The notes under the pieces: model-generated
What the model saw: only the letters and a program-made list of their open reading frames with translations
Told to the model about the DNA's origin: nothing
Database searches by the model: none
Program-made: the position numbers and the translations under genes
NCBI GenBank assembly: GCA_019694435.1
Contig: JAIBBZ010000005.1
Coordinates: 62,001-126,000 of the forward strand
DNA from: Pirellulales bacterium
GTDB taxonomy: Bacteria; Planctomycetota; Planctomycetia; Pirellulales; JAEUIK01
Reading direction: 5' to 3'
DNA length: 64,000 nt
In this document: positions 53,052 through 61,651 of the stretch, piece after piece
How the letters are laid out: each line of letters begins with the position of its first letter
Numbering within the stretch: the first letter of the stretch is position 1

Positions 53052-54179
53052 ATGGCGACTGACGTTTCTGCACGAATTGATGCTGCTGGCCACGATGACG
53101 ACGGGAACCGGGCAATCCGGCTGAACAAGGAGTCGGGGCCGCATCGGACCACCAGCGGCGAGTTCTCGATTGCCGAGGCGCGCACGATCGTCAAAGACCT
53201 GTTTGAGCCCAACCCGCTGATCTATTGGACGGATCTGATCGTATCGCTCGCGGTAGGCGTCGCCTGTTTTCTCGGCTCACGGCAGTTCCCGCTGTTCCAC
53301 CCAGTACAGATCCTGCTGTACGTCGCGACTTGCATCGCCTATTACCGCGCGGCCTTGTTCACCCATGAATTGGTGCACCTGCGCCATGGCAAGTTCCGCG
53401 GGTTCCGGATCGCCTGGAACCTGCTAGTCGGCATTCCCTTTTTCATGCCGTCGTTTCTGTATCACATTCACATGCTGCACCATGTGCGCAAGCACTACGG
53501 CACCGACATGGACGGCGAGTACATTCCGTTCGCTCATCGGCCGGTGCGGCGCATGGTGCGCTATCTGGCGGAGAGCTTTATCATTCCGGCGCTGGGGATC
53601 GCCCGATTCATGGTGCTGTCGCCGCTGACCTGGGTGAGCCCGACCTTGCGCCGCTGGGTTTACCAGCACGCCTCGTCGATGATCATCGACCCGACGTTCA
53701 TTCGCCCGCTGCCGACGACGCAAGAACAACGCATCTGGAAGCTCCAGGAAGTGGCCTGCTTCTTGTTCGGGCTGCAAGTCGCGTTCCTGATCGCCACGGG
53801 CTTGCTTCCCTGGCACTTCCTGGCCCACGCTTACCTGGTCGCTGTCGGCATCATTCTGCTCAACGCGGTACGCACGCTGGCGGCCCATCGCTATCTGCTC
53901 GACGGCAAGACGCAGGTCACCTTTGTCGAGCAATTGCTCGACTCGCTCAATTTCCCGCGCTGGCCGGCCGTGAACGTGCTGTGGGCTCCCGTGGGGCTGC
54001 GCTTCCACGCCTTGCACCACTTGTTCCCGTCGATGCCGTACCACGCGTTGGGCACGGCCAACGCGCGGTTGCTGGAGCAATTGCCGGCCGATTCGCCTTA
54101 CCGGCGGACGCAGTCCGAGAGCCTCTGGGGCTCGCTCAAGGAACTCTGCCAAACGGCCTACCGCCGGCACGGGTTCTAA
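53052..54179 (+). CDS. Membrane fatty-acid desaturase
   Basis: This 375-residue di-iron desaturase has histidine boxes HELVHLRH (105-112), HIHMLHH with H148 (138-148) and HALHH (about 322). It has four hydrophobic segments. The gene would introduce a double bond or hydroxyl into a lipid acyl chain or related substrate. It starts at ATG 53052 with GGAAG 4 nt upstream. The neighbouring ceramide-type locus begins about 1.2 kb further on, but there is no direct evidence that they act together. Confidence 0.9.
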   Translation: MATDVSARIDAAGHDDDGNRAIRLNKESGPHRTTSGEFSIAEARTIVKDLFEPNPLIYWTDLIVSLAVGVACFLGSRQFPLFHPVQILLYVATCIAYYRAALFTHELVHLRHGKFRGFRIAWNLLVGIPFFMPSFLYHIHMLHHVRKHYGTDMDGEYIPFAHRPVRRMVRYLAESFIIPALGIARFMVLSPLTWVSPTLRRWVYQHASSMIIDPTFIRPLPTTQEQRIWKLQEVACFLFGLQVAFLIATGLLPWHFLAHAYLVAVGIILLNAVRTLAAHRYLLDGKTQVTFVEQLLDSLNFPRWPAVNVLWAPVGLRFHALHHLFPSMPYHALGTANARLLEQLPADSPYRRTQSESLWGSLKELCQTAYRRHGF

Positions 54180-54267
54180 CGCGATTACCATCGCTTCCGC
54201 GTCGACCGGCTGCGCAGCGAGGCGCAGCCGGCCGCGGGTTTGCCGCCTTGCTCTGGCGGAGTTGCGT

Positions 54268-55092
54268 TCAGGTTGCGCGGCGGCGGTGCTGCCATCGAGC
54301 CATGCCTAGCCAGCCGATTGCGCCGCACACGGCCAACGTCCAGGTCGCCGGCTCCGGAACGGGTTCGATCAAGTAGTGAAGTGTGTTCAGCCAGAGCGCC
54401 TCGTGGGCCGGGAACGCCGCTGGATTGACGTCGCCATCGATAAAGGGCGTCGTATCCCCGAACACAACCACGCGTCCGCTCCCGGGCCCCAAGACGTCAT
54501 GGTCAAAGGCAACGATGCCGGGTTCAGGAACAATGAATGCGCGAGCGACCGGACTCGCCCCATTCAAGAACGTGAACTTGCCTGCGCCGTAAAACAAGGC
54601 GAGCAGTTGATCGCCGTAAGGCCCGTCCCAAACCGGATGTGGAGGATCGATGCCGATAACCGGGAGGACTCCGCTCAGGTCATCGTCTTCGATCGTCAGA
54701 CCGAACGGCGTGGCATAGCTCTGGCTCGAACCGGTCATGAAGCCGTCAATGACAACCATGGCGCGACCACCGGCGTGAACGAAATCGTGTACGGCAGTTT
54801 GCTCAGCCGGCGACAACGGGGTACCGACGCTTTGTGTGATGGCATTGCTGAGAATCAGCAAATCGATGCCGGACAAGAACGCCGGCGTCAGTTCCGTAGT
54901 GCCGACAATCGCATCGACGTCGAAGTGACTGAGCAGCGAGTTGCGAGCGTCGTCGACAAAACTTCCATTGAAGACAGCGCTGATGCCGCCGCGAGCGTCG
55001 TCGAAGCCACCGACGACGATGCCGGCCGGTGCCTCGGCGACCGGCAGTCCCAGACATGCGACCGCCAGGCCGCTGAGCATGATTCTGTGCAT
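54268..55092 (-). CDS. PEP-CTERM secreted protein with ThuA/GATase-like domain
   Basis: The 274-residue precursor has a signal peptide (ending near AEAPAG). A Rossmann-like domain follows with GIDLLILSNAITQ, AVHDFVHAGGRAMVVIDGFMTG and RVVVFGDTTPFIDG, similar to the glutamine-amidotransferase-like fold of ThuA and DUF4350 proteins. A PEP-CTERM tail (VPEPATW, helix, RRR) ends it. No nucleophilic Cys is evident. It would be processed by an exosortase and attached to the extracellular matrix. A structured region (55215-55257) lies upstream. Confidence 0.83.
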   Translation of the reverse strand: MHRIMLSGLAVACLGLPVAEAPAGIVVGGFDDARGGISAVFNGSFVDDARNSLLSHFDVDAIVGTTELTPAFLSGIDLLILSNAITQSVGTPLSPAEQTAVHDFVHAGGRAMVVIDGFMTGSSQSYATPFGLTIEDDDLSGVLPVIGIDPPHPVWDGPYGDQLLALFYGAGKFTFLNGASPVARAFIVPEPGIVAFDHDVLGPGSGRVVVFGDTTPFIDGDVNPAAFPAHEALWLNTLHYLIEPVPEPATWTLAVCGAIGWLGMARWQHRRRAT

Positions 55093-55388
55093 GATCTTTC
55101 CCCGTTTCTCATGCTCATGCCTTGCCGATGCGCATTTGCCCCGTCGATGTCAGCGGCGCGCGAGACTGGCGCGGAGATCGCGCTAGGCAAGGAGGCCGAG
55201 TCGTGGCAGCAAACAAGTCGCCTGCAGGGCTTAGATACCCTGTGAAAGCTGCGACTTATCGGCTCGGCATTGGCATTACTCTAGGGCCGAGCGAACGCCA
55301 AAATACATCGCTGTGTATTCTGGCCGGCCCTATACCCGATCGAATGAGCCTGGAACTGCAACGAAGCGCTCGCGGCACTCGCAGGCGA
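55093..55388. other. Intergenic region with several hairpins
   Basis: A nested hairpin lies at 55215-55257: AAGTCGC with GCGACTT outside, CAGGG with CCCTG inside. Two more lie close by: GCTCGGC/GCCGAGC (55262-55268 and 55286-55292) and AATACA/TGTATT (55302-55307 and 55314-55319). All lie in the upstream region of the PEP-CTERM gene that starts at 55092. The inner loop TTAGATACCCTG happens to equal the 16S rRNA 790-loop sequence. No known riboswitch pattern fits. Confidence 0.35.
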
Positions 55389-56510
55389 TTACCGATCGAG
55401 GTCGTAGACGCGGTAGGTCTTGGCGATGGTTGCGCCGCCTTTTTCGAGGCCCTGACGCGCGAGCAGGTTGGTCTCGGAGACCCAGGAGAACTCGGCTTCC
55501 TGGACGCCGTAGCGCAGCGCCGCCGGCACCAGGCTGGCCATCAGCGCCAGGCCCAGGCCCCAGCGTTGATACTCGGGCACCACGTTGATGCTCAGCACGC
55601 GGATGCGCTTCGGGTGGCGCTTGACGGCCAGCATACGAAAGATGCCGTCGGGGAACAGCCGGCCATCGGCGCGGCGAATCGCAGGGTTGTAATCGGGCAA
55701 CCCGAACACGCAGCCCGCCGGTCGGCCATCGATCTCGGCCAGCATGGCCATCTCAGGCACGAGCAGATGCTTGAGCCCGGTAGCGCTGTGACGTACCTCA
55801 CCGGGAGTCATCGGCACGGCACCCCACATCTGCACGAACGAGCGGTTGTAGAGATCGAGAAACATTTCGACCTCTTGCTGGAACCGCGACCGGTTCATGG
55901 GACGGATGATGGCGCCCAGGTGCTCGAGCACGTTTTCGGCCATGCCCCCCAGGCGCGCTTGGACTTCGGGCAACTGGGCGACCAGGCCTTGATAGGCATA
56001 TACGTCGTGCGTCTTGCGAAAGCCGGCACCCTCGATGAGCCGCGCGTAATACGGCGGGTTGTAGGTCATCATGAAAGTCGGCGGGCTGTCGAAGCCTGCG
56101 ACCAGCAGGCCGACTTCGTAGTTGATCGAGGGGTTAAGTGGCCCGCGGACCTGGAACAGCCCGCGGTCGGCCAGCCAGCGCGAGGCCGCGTCGAACAGCG
56201 CGTCGGCGACTTGCTGGTCATCGATCGCTTCGAAAAACCCGAAAAAGCCGCGGCGCTCGCCGTGCACCTCGTTGTGTTTGCGGTTGACGATGGCCACGAT
56301 CCGGCCGACAACCTGCCCGTCGCGGCGGGCCAGAAAGGGCTGGACCTCGCCAATCTCGTCGAATGGATGATGCCGGAAGCCGACGAGCTCCTTGATCTGC
56401 TCGCGAATCGGCGGCACCCAACAAGGATCGTAGTGGTAGAGCGACCACGCCAGCTCGAGAAACAGGCGGCGGTCTTGGCGGGTGCGAACCGGGGAGACGA
56501 CGACAGGCAT
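55389..56510 (-). CDS. Large GNAT-family N-acyltransferase, resembling bacterial ceramide synthase
   Basis: The 373-residue protein has the N-terminal pattern ELAWSLYHYDPCWVPPI, FLARRDGQVVGRIVAIVNRKHNEVHGERRGFFGFFEAIDD and MMTYNPPYYARLIEGAGF, plus a late GNAT motif VLSINVVPEYQRWGLGLALMASL. This is the long YghO-like GNAT family that includes the bacterial ceramide synthase described in Caulobacter (my recollection, not a search result). It is the next gene after an AOS/serine-palmitoyltransferase-like gene on the same strand (97 bp). N-acylation of a sphingoid base is therefore the best inference. An alternative is another acyltransferase activity. Confidence 0.8.
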   Translation of the reverse strand: MPVVVSPVRTRQDRRLFLELAWSLYHYDPCWVPPIREQIKELVGFRHHPFDEIGEVQPFLARRDGQVVGRIVAIVNRKHNEVHGERRGFFGFFEAIDDQQVADALFDAASRWLADRGLFQVRGPLNPSINYEVGLLVAGFDSPPTFMMTYNPPYYARLIEGAGFRKTHDVYAYQGLVAQLPEVQARLGGMAENVLEHLGAIIRPMNRSRFQQEVEMFLDLYNRSFVQMWGAVPMTPGEVRHSATGLKHLLVPEMAMLAEIDGRPAGCVFGLPDYNPAIRRADGRLFPDGIFRMLAVKRHPKRIRVLSINVVPEYQRWGLGLALMASLVPAALRYGVQEAEFSWVSETNLLARQGLEKGGATIAKTYRVYDLDR

Positions 56511-56607
56511 GCTACGGGTGACGTGGTCTCAGGCGGGCGGAACGCCCAGCAGGCGGCTGCGCGACGCAGCGCCTGCCGGGCAAAACACCAACGACAGCGA
56601 TCGAATC

Positions 56608-57975
56608 TTACAGCACACCGGCGTGCCGCGCGGCCGTTTGGATGATCTCCAGCGCCTGTTCGAGCTGCTCGATCGTGTGGTTCGCGGTCAGGCTGACGCG
56701 CAACCGCTCGCTGCCGTGCGGCACCGCCGGGAACGGCACCGAGTTAACGCACACGTTGTGGCTGTGCAGTTCGAGCGTCATCTGGCGCAGCGCGGTCATC
56801 GAGCCCAGGATCACCGGGATGATCGGGCTGGCACATTCGCCGATCACGAAACCGAGTCGCTTCAGCTCGCCGTGCAAAAACCGCACGTTTTCCCACAACC
56901 GCTCGCGCAGTTGTGGTTCGGCCATGATCACGTCGACCGCGGCGTTCGCGGCGGCGGTGACCATCGGGCTTTGCGCCGTCGAAAACATCCCGCTGCGGGC
57001 AAAGTAGCGCAGGTGGTTGACGTATTCAGCCTTGCCGCCGACGAAGCCGCCACAGGCACCCAGCGCCTTGCTCAGCGTGCCGACGATCAACAGGTCGGGC
57101 TCATGGTCGAGTCCGAAGTGGGCCACGGCACCGCGACCCTGCGGTCCGAGGACGCCCGTCGAATGGGCCTCGTCGACCAGCAGCATCGCGTTGTGACGGC
57201 GGCAGACCTCCATGATCTTGTCGATGGGGCCGATATCGCCATCCATGCTGTAGATGCCTTCGACGCACACCAGCTTGAGGTTGACGTCGTTGGTGCGCCG
57301 CAAAACGCGATCGAGATGATCGGCGTCGTTGTGCTTGAAGGTCCGCAGCTTCGCGCCGGAGAGTTTGGCGCCGTCGACGATGCTCGCATGAGCTAGCCGG
57401 TCGACCACGATCAAATCGTGCTTCGAGGCCACGCACGAAATCACGCCGACGTTTGCCGCGTAGCCCGTCGAGAACAGGCAGACCTCTTCCACTCCCTTGA
57501 AAGCGGCCAGCTTGTTTTCCAGTTGCCCCGTCACGGGGAACGTGCCCACCAACAAGGGTGAGCTGCCCGAGCCGGTCCCGTAGCGCGTCGCGGCATCGCG
57601 AGCAGCTTCGATCACCCGCGGGTGGGTGGTCAGGCCCAGATAGTTGTTCGACGCCAGGATGATCATTTCCCGGTCGAAGGATTCGCGCGGATAGTGCACG
57701 CGCGAATTCGCGTCGCTGGGGCCCAGCAATTGGCGGCGGTAAAGGTGGTGACCCTTCTCCTCGTAAACGGCTACGCCGGCGTGGAAAGCCGTCGCCGCCA
57801 CGCGGAAGTCAATTCCTTGCTCGCGCCGGCGAATAAAATCCACCAGTGCGGTTTCGGAATCGATCACCACATCGGCGTCTTCGGCGACCTGCGGAAACTC
57901 TTCCGCGTGATTCGCCGAGACTGGCCCCGTACGAAATGTAAACTGCCGACTGGAGCTGATATCGCTCGTTGCCAT
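56608..57975 (-). CDS. Alpha-oxoamine synthase, probable serine palmitoyltransferase-like enzyme
   Basis: The 455-residue PLP enzyme from ATG 57975 (GAGGG upstream) belongs to the family of KBL, BioF, HemA and Spt. The motifs are NNYLGLTTHPRV, FSTGYAANVGVI, VEGIYSMDGDIGPI, VDEAHSTGVLGPQGRGAVAHF and the Schiff-base lysine in GTLSKALGACGG (K303). About 60 extra N-terminal residues precede the core. The BioF or KBL reaction cannot be excluded from motifs. However, the next genes are a ceramide-synthase-like GNAT protein and a divergent reductase, which points to 3-ketosphinganine formation from serine and a fatty acyl thioester. Confidence 0.85.
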   Translation of the reverse strand: MATSDISSSRQFTFRTGPVSANHAEEFPQVAEDADVVIDSETALVDFIRRREQGIDFRVAATAFHAGVAVYEEKGHHLYRRQLLGPSDANSRVHYPRESFDREMIILASNNYLGLTTHPRVIEAARDAATRYGTGSGSSPLLVGTFPVTGQLENKLAAFKGVEEVCLFSTGYAANVGVISCVASKHDLIVVDRLAHASIVDGAKLSGAKLRTFKHNDADHLDRVLRRTNDVNLKLVCVEGIYSMDGDIGPIDKIMEVCRRHNAMLLVDEAHSTGVLGPQGRGAVAHFGLDHEPDLLIVGTLSKALGACGGFVGGKAEYVNHLRYFARSGMFSTAQSPMVTAAANAAVDVIMAEPQLRERLWENVRFLHGELKRLGFVIGECASPIIPVILGSMTALRQMTLELHSHNVCVNSVPFPAVPHGSERLRVSLTANHTIEQLEQALEIIQTAARHAGVL

Positions 57976-58515
57976 GCAATGACCCTCTTTCCCTGGGCCC
58001 ATGTGCGCGCGGTGGCGGGAGGGGTGACACACCGCGATCGGTCGCCCTCGTCAGGGTTCTTCCGGTTGCCTTCCAAATTTGACCCAGCCAGCAACCGGTC
58101 GATCTAACGCGAGCAAGTAATCTGTTAGGGGAGTTAGTTTATCGGGGCTAGAAGCGTTGAACAAGGATTTTCGGGCGGATTGGCAGAGTTCGATGCATTC
58201 GAATTACGGATTTTCCGATTGCGTTAAGTGGCTAAACTGCAAAGACTTGGGGTGTCTCGATCGCGCAGGGTTAGGGGTTCGGGCAATTACGCCTTTGGGA
58301 TGCCCCCTCCGCGAGGCCGAGACTCCTCATGCAGCTAGACAGTGCGAGGTGGAACGTGGCCTGCGTCTGTTGTTCCGATCGAACCCGCTCGCTGCGCCTG
58401 TTGCAACCGTGCTAAAAACTCGCCTGAGAAATTGCCAATTGGTTCATTCCACGGCCGGTCGGGAACGCCCCGATCGACCGCACGCCAGCATAGCCAGATG
58501 GGAGTATCGACTCGG
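57976..58515. other. Divergent intergenic region of the ceramide-type locus
   Basis: These 540 bp between the Spt-like and reductase genes are less GC-rich than the rest. CGGATTTTCCG at 58207-58217 is a 4-3-4 palindrome that also occurs at 646-656 in the sigma-54 control region. No clear promoter hexamers or conserved RNA were recognised. The frame 58157-58534 has no supporting features. Confidence 0.35.
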
Positions 58516-59523
58516 ATGCCCTCTGCACTTGTGACGGGCGCCAGCGGATTCATTGGGAATCACCTGGTAAGGCTCCTGCAGTCAAGGGGTTACGATGTAA
58601 CCTGCCTACTTCGAAACGCCGCGAAACGGACGATTCCCGGTCTCGAGGTGCGTACGATTGAAGGCGACATAACGGACGCGCAAAGCCTGCCGGCGGCGGT
58701 TTCAAACGCCGACGTGGTGTTTCATGTCGCCGGGGCGGTCAAGGCTCGGGGCTTCGCCGAGTTCCTGCGCGTCAATGCCCACGGTACGAAGAACCTGGCC
58801 GCCGCGTGCGCGGACCGTGCGGCCCCTCCGGTGTTCGTCCTCGTCTCCTCGGTGAGCGTGGTTGGGCCCAGCCCGGACGATGAACCCCTGTCCGAATCGG
58901 CCCCCTGCCGGCCCGTCTCGCAGTACAGCCGGAGCAAACGCGAAGGCGAACGGGTGATCACGCGGTACGCCGGCCGGTTGCCGGTTTCCGTGGTGCGGCC
59001 CGGGCTGGTGTTTGGCGAGGGGGATTCCAACATGTTCAAGATGCTTGCCCCGGTCGCCCGGTGGCGGCTGCACGGCGTACCCACCCGGAGCAACAGGCGG
59101 CTGTCGTTTGTGCATGTGTCGGACGTGGTCGACGTCATTTGGCGGGCGGCCGAACGCGGACAACGCATCCGCGACGACTCCGAGGTTGATCCCACCGGGT
59201 GGTACTTCGCCACGGCGGACGAAATGCCCACCTATGCCGAATTCGGGCAAATGGCCGCACAAGCCTTGGGCTATGGCTGGGTGCTGACCCCCCGGGTCCC
59301 CGAGGCGATCGTCTGGACGGGGGCCGCGGTGATCGAGGGCGCAACGCGGCTGGCCGGACAATCGACGATCATGGGGCTCGACAAGATGCGCGACTCGGCG
59401 GCCGGTTCCTGGCTGTTCTCGAATGCCGCCGCCAAGCGCGATCTGGACTATCGCCCGCAGGCTCCGCTCGTCGAGCGCCTGCGGCAGACCTACGCGTGGT
59501 ACCGGCAGCAAGGCTGGCTGTAA
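58516..59523 (+). CDS. Extended SDR (NAD-dependent epimerase/dehydratase family), ceramide-reductase-like
   Basis: The 335-residue protein has an N-terminal Rossmann motif VTGASGFIGNHLV, FHVAGAVKARG, the catalytic Tyr/Lys in QYSRSKREGE and RPGLVFGEGD. A hydrophobic C-terminal stretch (VPEAIVWTGAAVIEGATRLAG) may touch the membrane. The overall type matches DFR/3-beta-HSD-like extended SDRs, to which the bacterial ceramide reductase CerR belongs. It is divergent from the Spt-like gene. Reduction of a 3-oxo-ceramide is inferred from this context only. ATG 58516 was chosen over ATG 58498. Confidence 0.85.
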   Translation: MPSALVTGASGFIGNHLVRLLQSRGYDVTCLLRNAAKRTIPGLEVRTIEGDITDAQSLPAAVSNADVVFHVAGAVKARGFAEFLRVNAHGTKNLAAACADRAAPPVFVLVSSVSVVGPSPDDEPLSESAPCRPVSQYSRSKREGERVITRYAGRLPVSVVRPGLVFGEGDSNMFKMLAPVARWRLHGVPTRSNRRLSFVHVSDVVDVIWRAAERGQRIRDDSEVDPTGWYFATADEMPTYAEFGQMAAQALGYGWVLTPRVPEAIVWTGAAVIEGATRLAGQSTIMGLDKMRDSAAGSWLFSNAAAKRDLDYRPQAPLVERLRQTYAWYRQQGWL

Positions 59524-59677
59524 TCGGCGCCGCGCTTGTACGGTTGCCGTGCGGCGCGGCTTGACCCTGCCATGCGCGTCGATTCAACTCGACGCATTCC
59601 GGGCCGTTGGGGGGCTCTGGAGAGGGGAGTTGTCGTCCCCTCGTACATGGTGCTCCAGGCGGGAGGCGAGTTCGTCG

Positions 59678-61606
59678 ATGTGCGGCATTATGGCCATCTA
59701 CTCGGGCCGCGAGCCCGTCCCGCTCGAGGCACTATCGCGCGGTACCGCGCGCTTGCACCATCGTGGCCCCGACGGTCAGCGGCATTGGGTGGCGCCGCAC
59801 GGCCGCGTCGCGTTGGGACATGCCCGGTTGAGCATCATCGACCTGGTGACGGGCGATCAACCGTTGTCCAACGAGGACGAGCGGCTGCACCTGGTCGTCA
59901 ACGGCGAGTTCTACGACTTCGAGCGGATTCGCCGGGAGCTGGAAGAACGCGGGCACAGATTTCGCACCAAATCGGACAGCGAGATCGCGCTGCACTTGTA
60001 CGAAGAGCGCGGCGCGCTGTGTCTGGACGAGCTGCGCGGCGAGTTCGCGATGGTGCTGTGGGACGAGTCGAGCCAGATCTTGCTCGCGGCGCGCGATCGG
60101 TTCGGCATCAAGCCGCTGTACTATGCGCACCACGAAGGGCGGTTGTATCTCGCCTCCGAGGCCAAGGCGCTCTTCGCGGCCGGCGTGCCCGCGCGGTGGG
60201 ATTACGAGTCCTATTTTCAAACGGCGCACGTCTATTTCGACCAGGACCGCAGCCTGTTCGCCGGCGTCTACCAGGTGCCGCCGGGACATTATCTGCTGGC
60301 CACGCCCGAACGCGTGCAAGTGGTCTGCTATTGGGACTTCGATTATCCGCAGCGCGAAGTGCTCGCCGCCAAGCCGCAGGACCCACGGGAATACATCGAG
60401 CGCTTGCGGGCCGAGCTCGATCACGCCGTGCGGCTGCGTTTGCGGGCCGACGTTCCGGTGGGCTGCTACCTGAGCGGCGGCATCGATTCGTGCACGCTGC
60501 TGGGCATTGCATCGCAGCATCACCCGGAGCCGATCAAGGCGTTCACGCTCTGTTTCGAAGATGCCGCCGCCTACAACGAGCAACACGTGGCCGAAGAAAT
60601 GGCCCGGCTCGCGGGGGCTGATTTTCACGCGCTGCCGATTCGCCAGCCGCAGTTGGCCGACAGCTTTGCCGACGCGGTCTGGCACAGCGAAACGATCACC
60701 TCGAACCCGCACGGCGTGGCTAAGTTCCTGTTGAGCGAGCGGGTGCGCGAGCATGGCTACAAGGTGGTGCTCACCGGCGAGGGTTCGGACGAGATCCTGG
60801 GCGGCTACGCGCATTTCCGCCGCGACATGCTGCTGTACAACTCACCGCCGCGCGACCCGGCCGAAATCGAGCGGCTGCTGGCCGAATTGGAAGACGCCAA
60901 CGAGGTCTCGCGCGGCATCCTGCTGCCCACCGGCCAGGTGATGCAGTTGGACGTCGTGCGCAACATGCTCGGCTTCGTGCCCTCGTGGATCGAGACGCGC
61001 AGCGCCAACAGCGTCCGCTACCGGCGGATGTTTCGGCCGGAATTTCTCGAGGGGTTCGGCGCCCGCGATCCGTTTCGCCTGTTCCTCGAGCGGATGCCGC
61101 TACGGGGCCAGTTGCGCGGCCGCGATCCGGTCAACCAGTCGCTGTACTTGTGGACCAAGTCGATGCTGCCGAATTACCTGCTCAACTTCCTCGGCGACCG
61201 GATGGAGATGGCCCATTCGATCGAGGGGCGCGTGCCGTTTCTGGATCACAAGGTCGTCGAACTGATCCGCGACATGCCGGTGCATCTGAAGATCAACGGT
61301 ATGACCGAGAAATATGCCCTGCGCGAGGCGGCGCGCCCCGTGCTCACCGACACGGTCTACAAGCGGCAGAAACACCCGTTCCTCGCGCCGCCCTCGGGGC
61401 TCGATCCGCAGGGTCGGCTGAGCCAGATGATGAACGACGTGCTGCGCGGGCCGGTGCTCGAGTCGCAGCCGTTCTACGAACCGGCCGCGGTGATCTATTT
61501 GCTCGACAAGATGGCCGATTTCGACGATCGCAAGCGTTCCGGCGTCTCGTACATCCTGACGACGGTGCTCAGCGCCTGCGTCTTGCACGAGCGATACGGG
61601 CTGTAG
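59678..61606 (+). CDS. Glutamine-hydrolysing asparagine synthase-like amidotransferase
   Basis: The 642-residue protein from ATG 59678 has an N-terminal glutaminase domain with nucleophile Cys2 (MCGIMAIYSG), RLSIIDL and RDRFGIKPLYYA. The synthetase domain follows with the PP-motif SGGIDS (266-271), TGEGSDEILGGYAHFRRD and EGRVPFLDH. It may be true AsnB or one of the amidotransferases of surface-polymer clusters; nothing here decides between them. The start is supported by GGAGG about 11 nt upstream and by the required Cys2. Earlier in-frame codons are not part of the gene. Confidence 0.92.
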   Translation: MCGIMAIYSGREPVPLEALSRGTARLHHRGPDGQRHWVAPHGRVALGHARLSIIDLVTGDQPLSNEDERLHLVVNGEFYDFERIRRELEERGHRFRTKSDSEIALHLYEERGALCLDELRGEFAMVLWDESSQILLAARDRFGIKPLYYAHHEGRLYLASEAKALFAAGVPARWDYESYFQTAHVYFDQDRSLFAGVYQVPPGHYLLATPERVQVVCYWDFDYPQREVLAAKPQDPREYIERLRAELDHAVRLRLRADVPVGCYLSGGIDSCTLLGIASQHHPEPIKAFTLCFEDAAAYNEQHVAEEMARLAGADFHALPIRQPQLADSFADAVWHSETITSNPHGVAKFLLSERVREHGYKVVLTGEGSDEILGGYAHFRRDMLLYNSPPRDPAEIERLLAELEDANEVSRGILLPTGQVMQLDVVRNMLGFVPSWIETRSANSVRYRRMFRPEFLEGFGARDPFRLFLERMPLRGQLRGRDPVNQSLYLWTKSMLPNYLLNFLGDRMEMAHSIEGRVPFLDHKVVELIRDMPVHLKINGMTEKYALREAARPVLTDTVYKRQKHPFLAPPSGLDPQGRLSQMMNDVLRGPVLESQPFYEPAAVIYLLDKMADFDDRKRSGVSYILTTVLSACVLHERYGL

Positions 61607-61651
61607 ACCGAACGGCGTTTTTCCAGAGCCGCGCTCGTAGGGAGGCCTGCC

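Noticed and set aside
55225..55242. Match to the 16S rRNA 790 loop as evidence of an rRNA fragment
   Set aside because: Only about 12 bases match, which is expected by chance in 64 kb. No other rRNA sequence adjoins it.
55122..56645. 507-codon frame on the plus strand
   Set aside because: It is antisense to the GNAT acyltransferase and crosses the structured intergenic region.
58157..58534. 125-codon frame ahead of the ceramide-reductase-like gene
   Set aside because: It starts with TTG, has no domain or signal features, uses codons unlike its neighbours and overlaps the real start at 58516.
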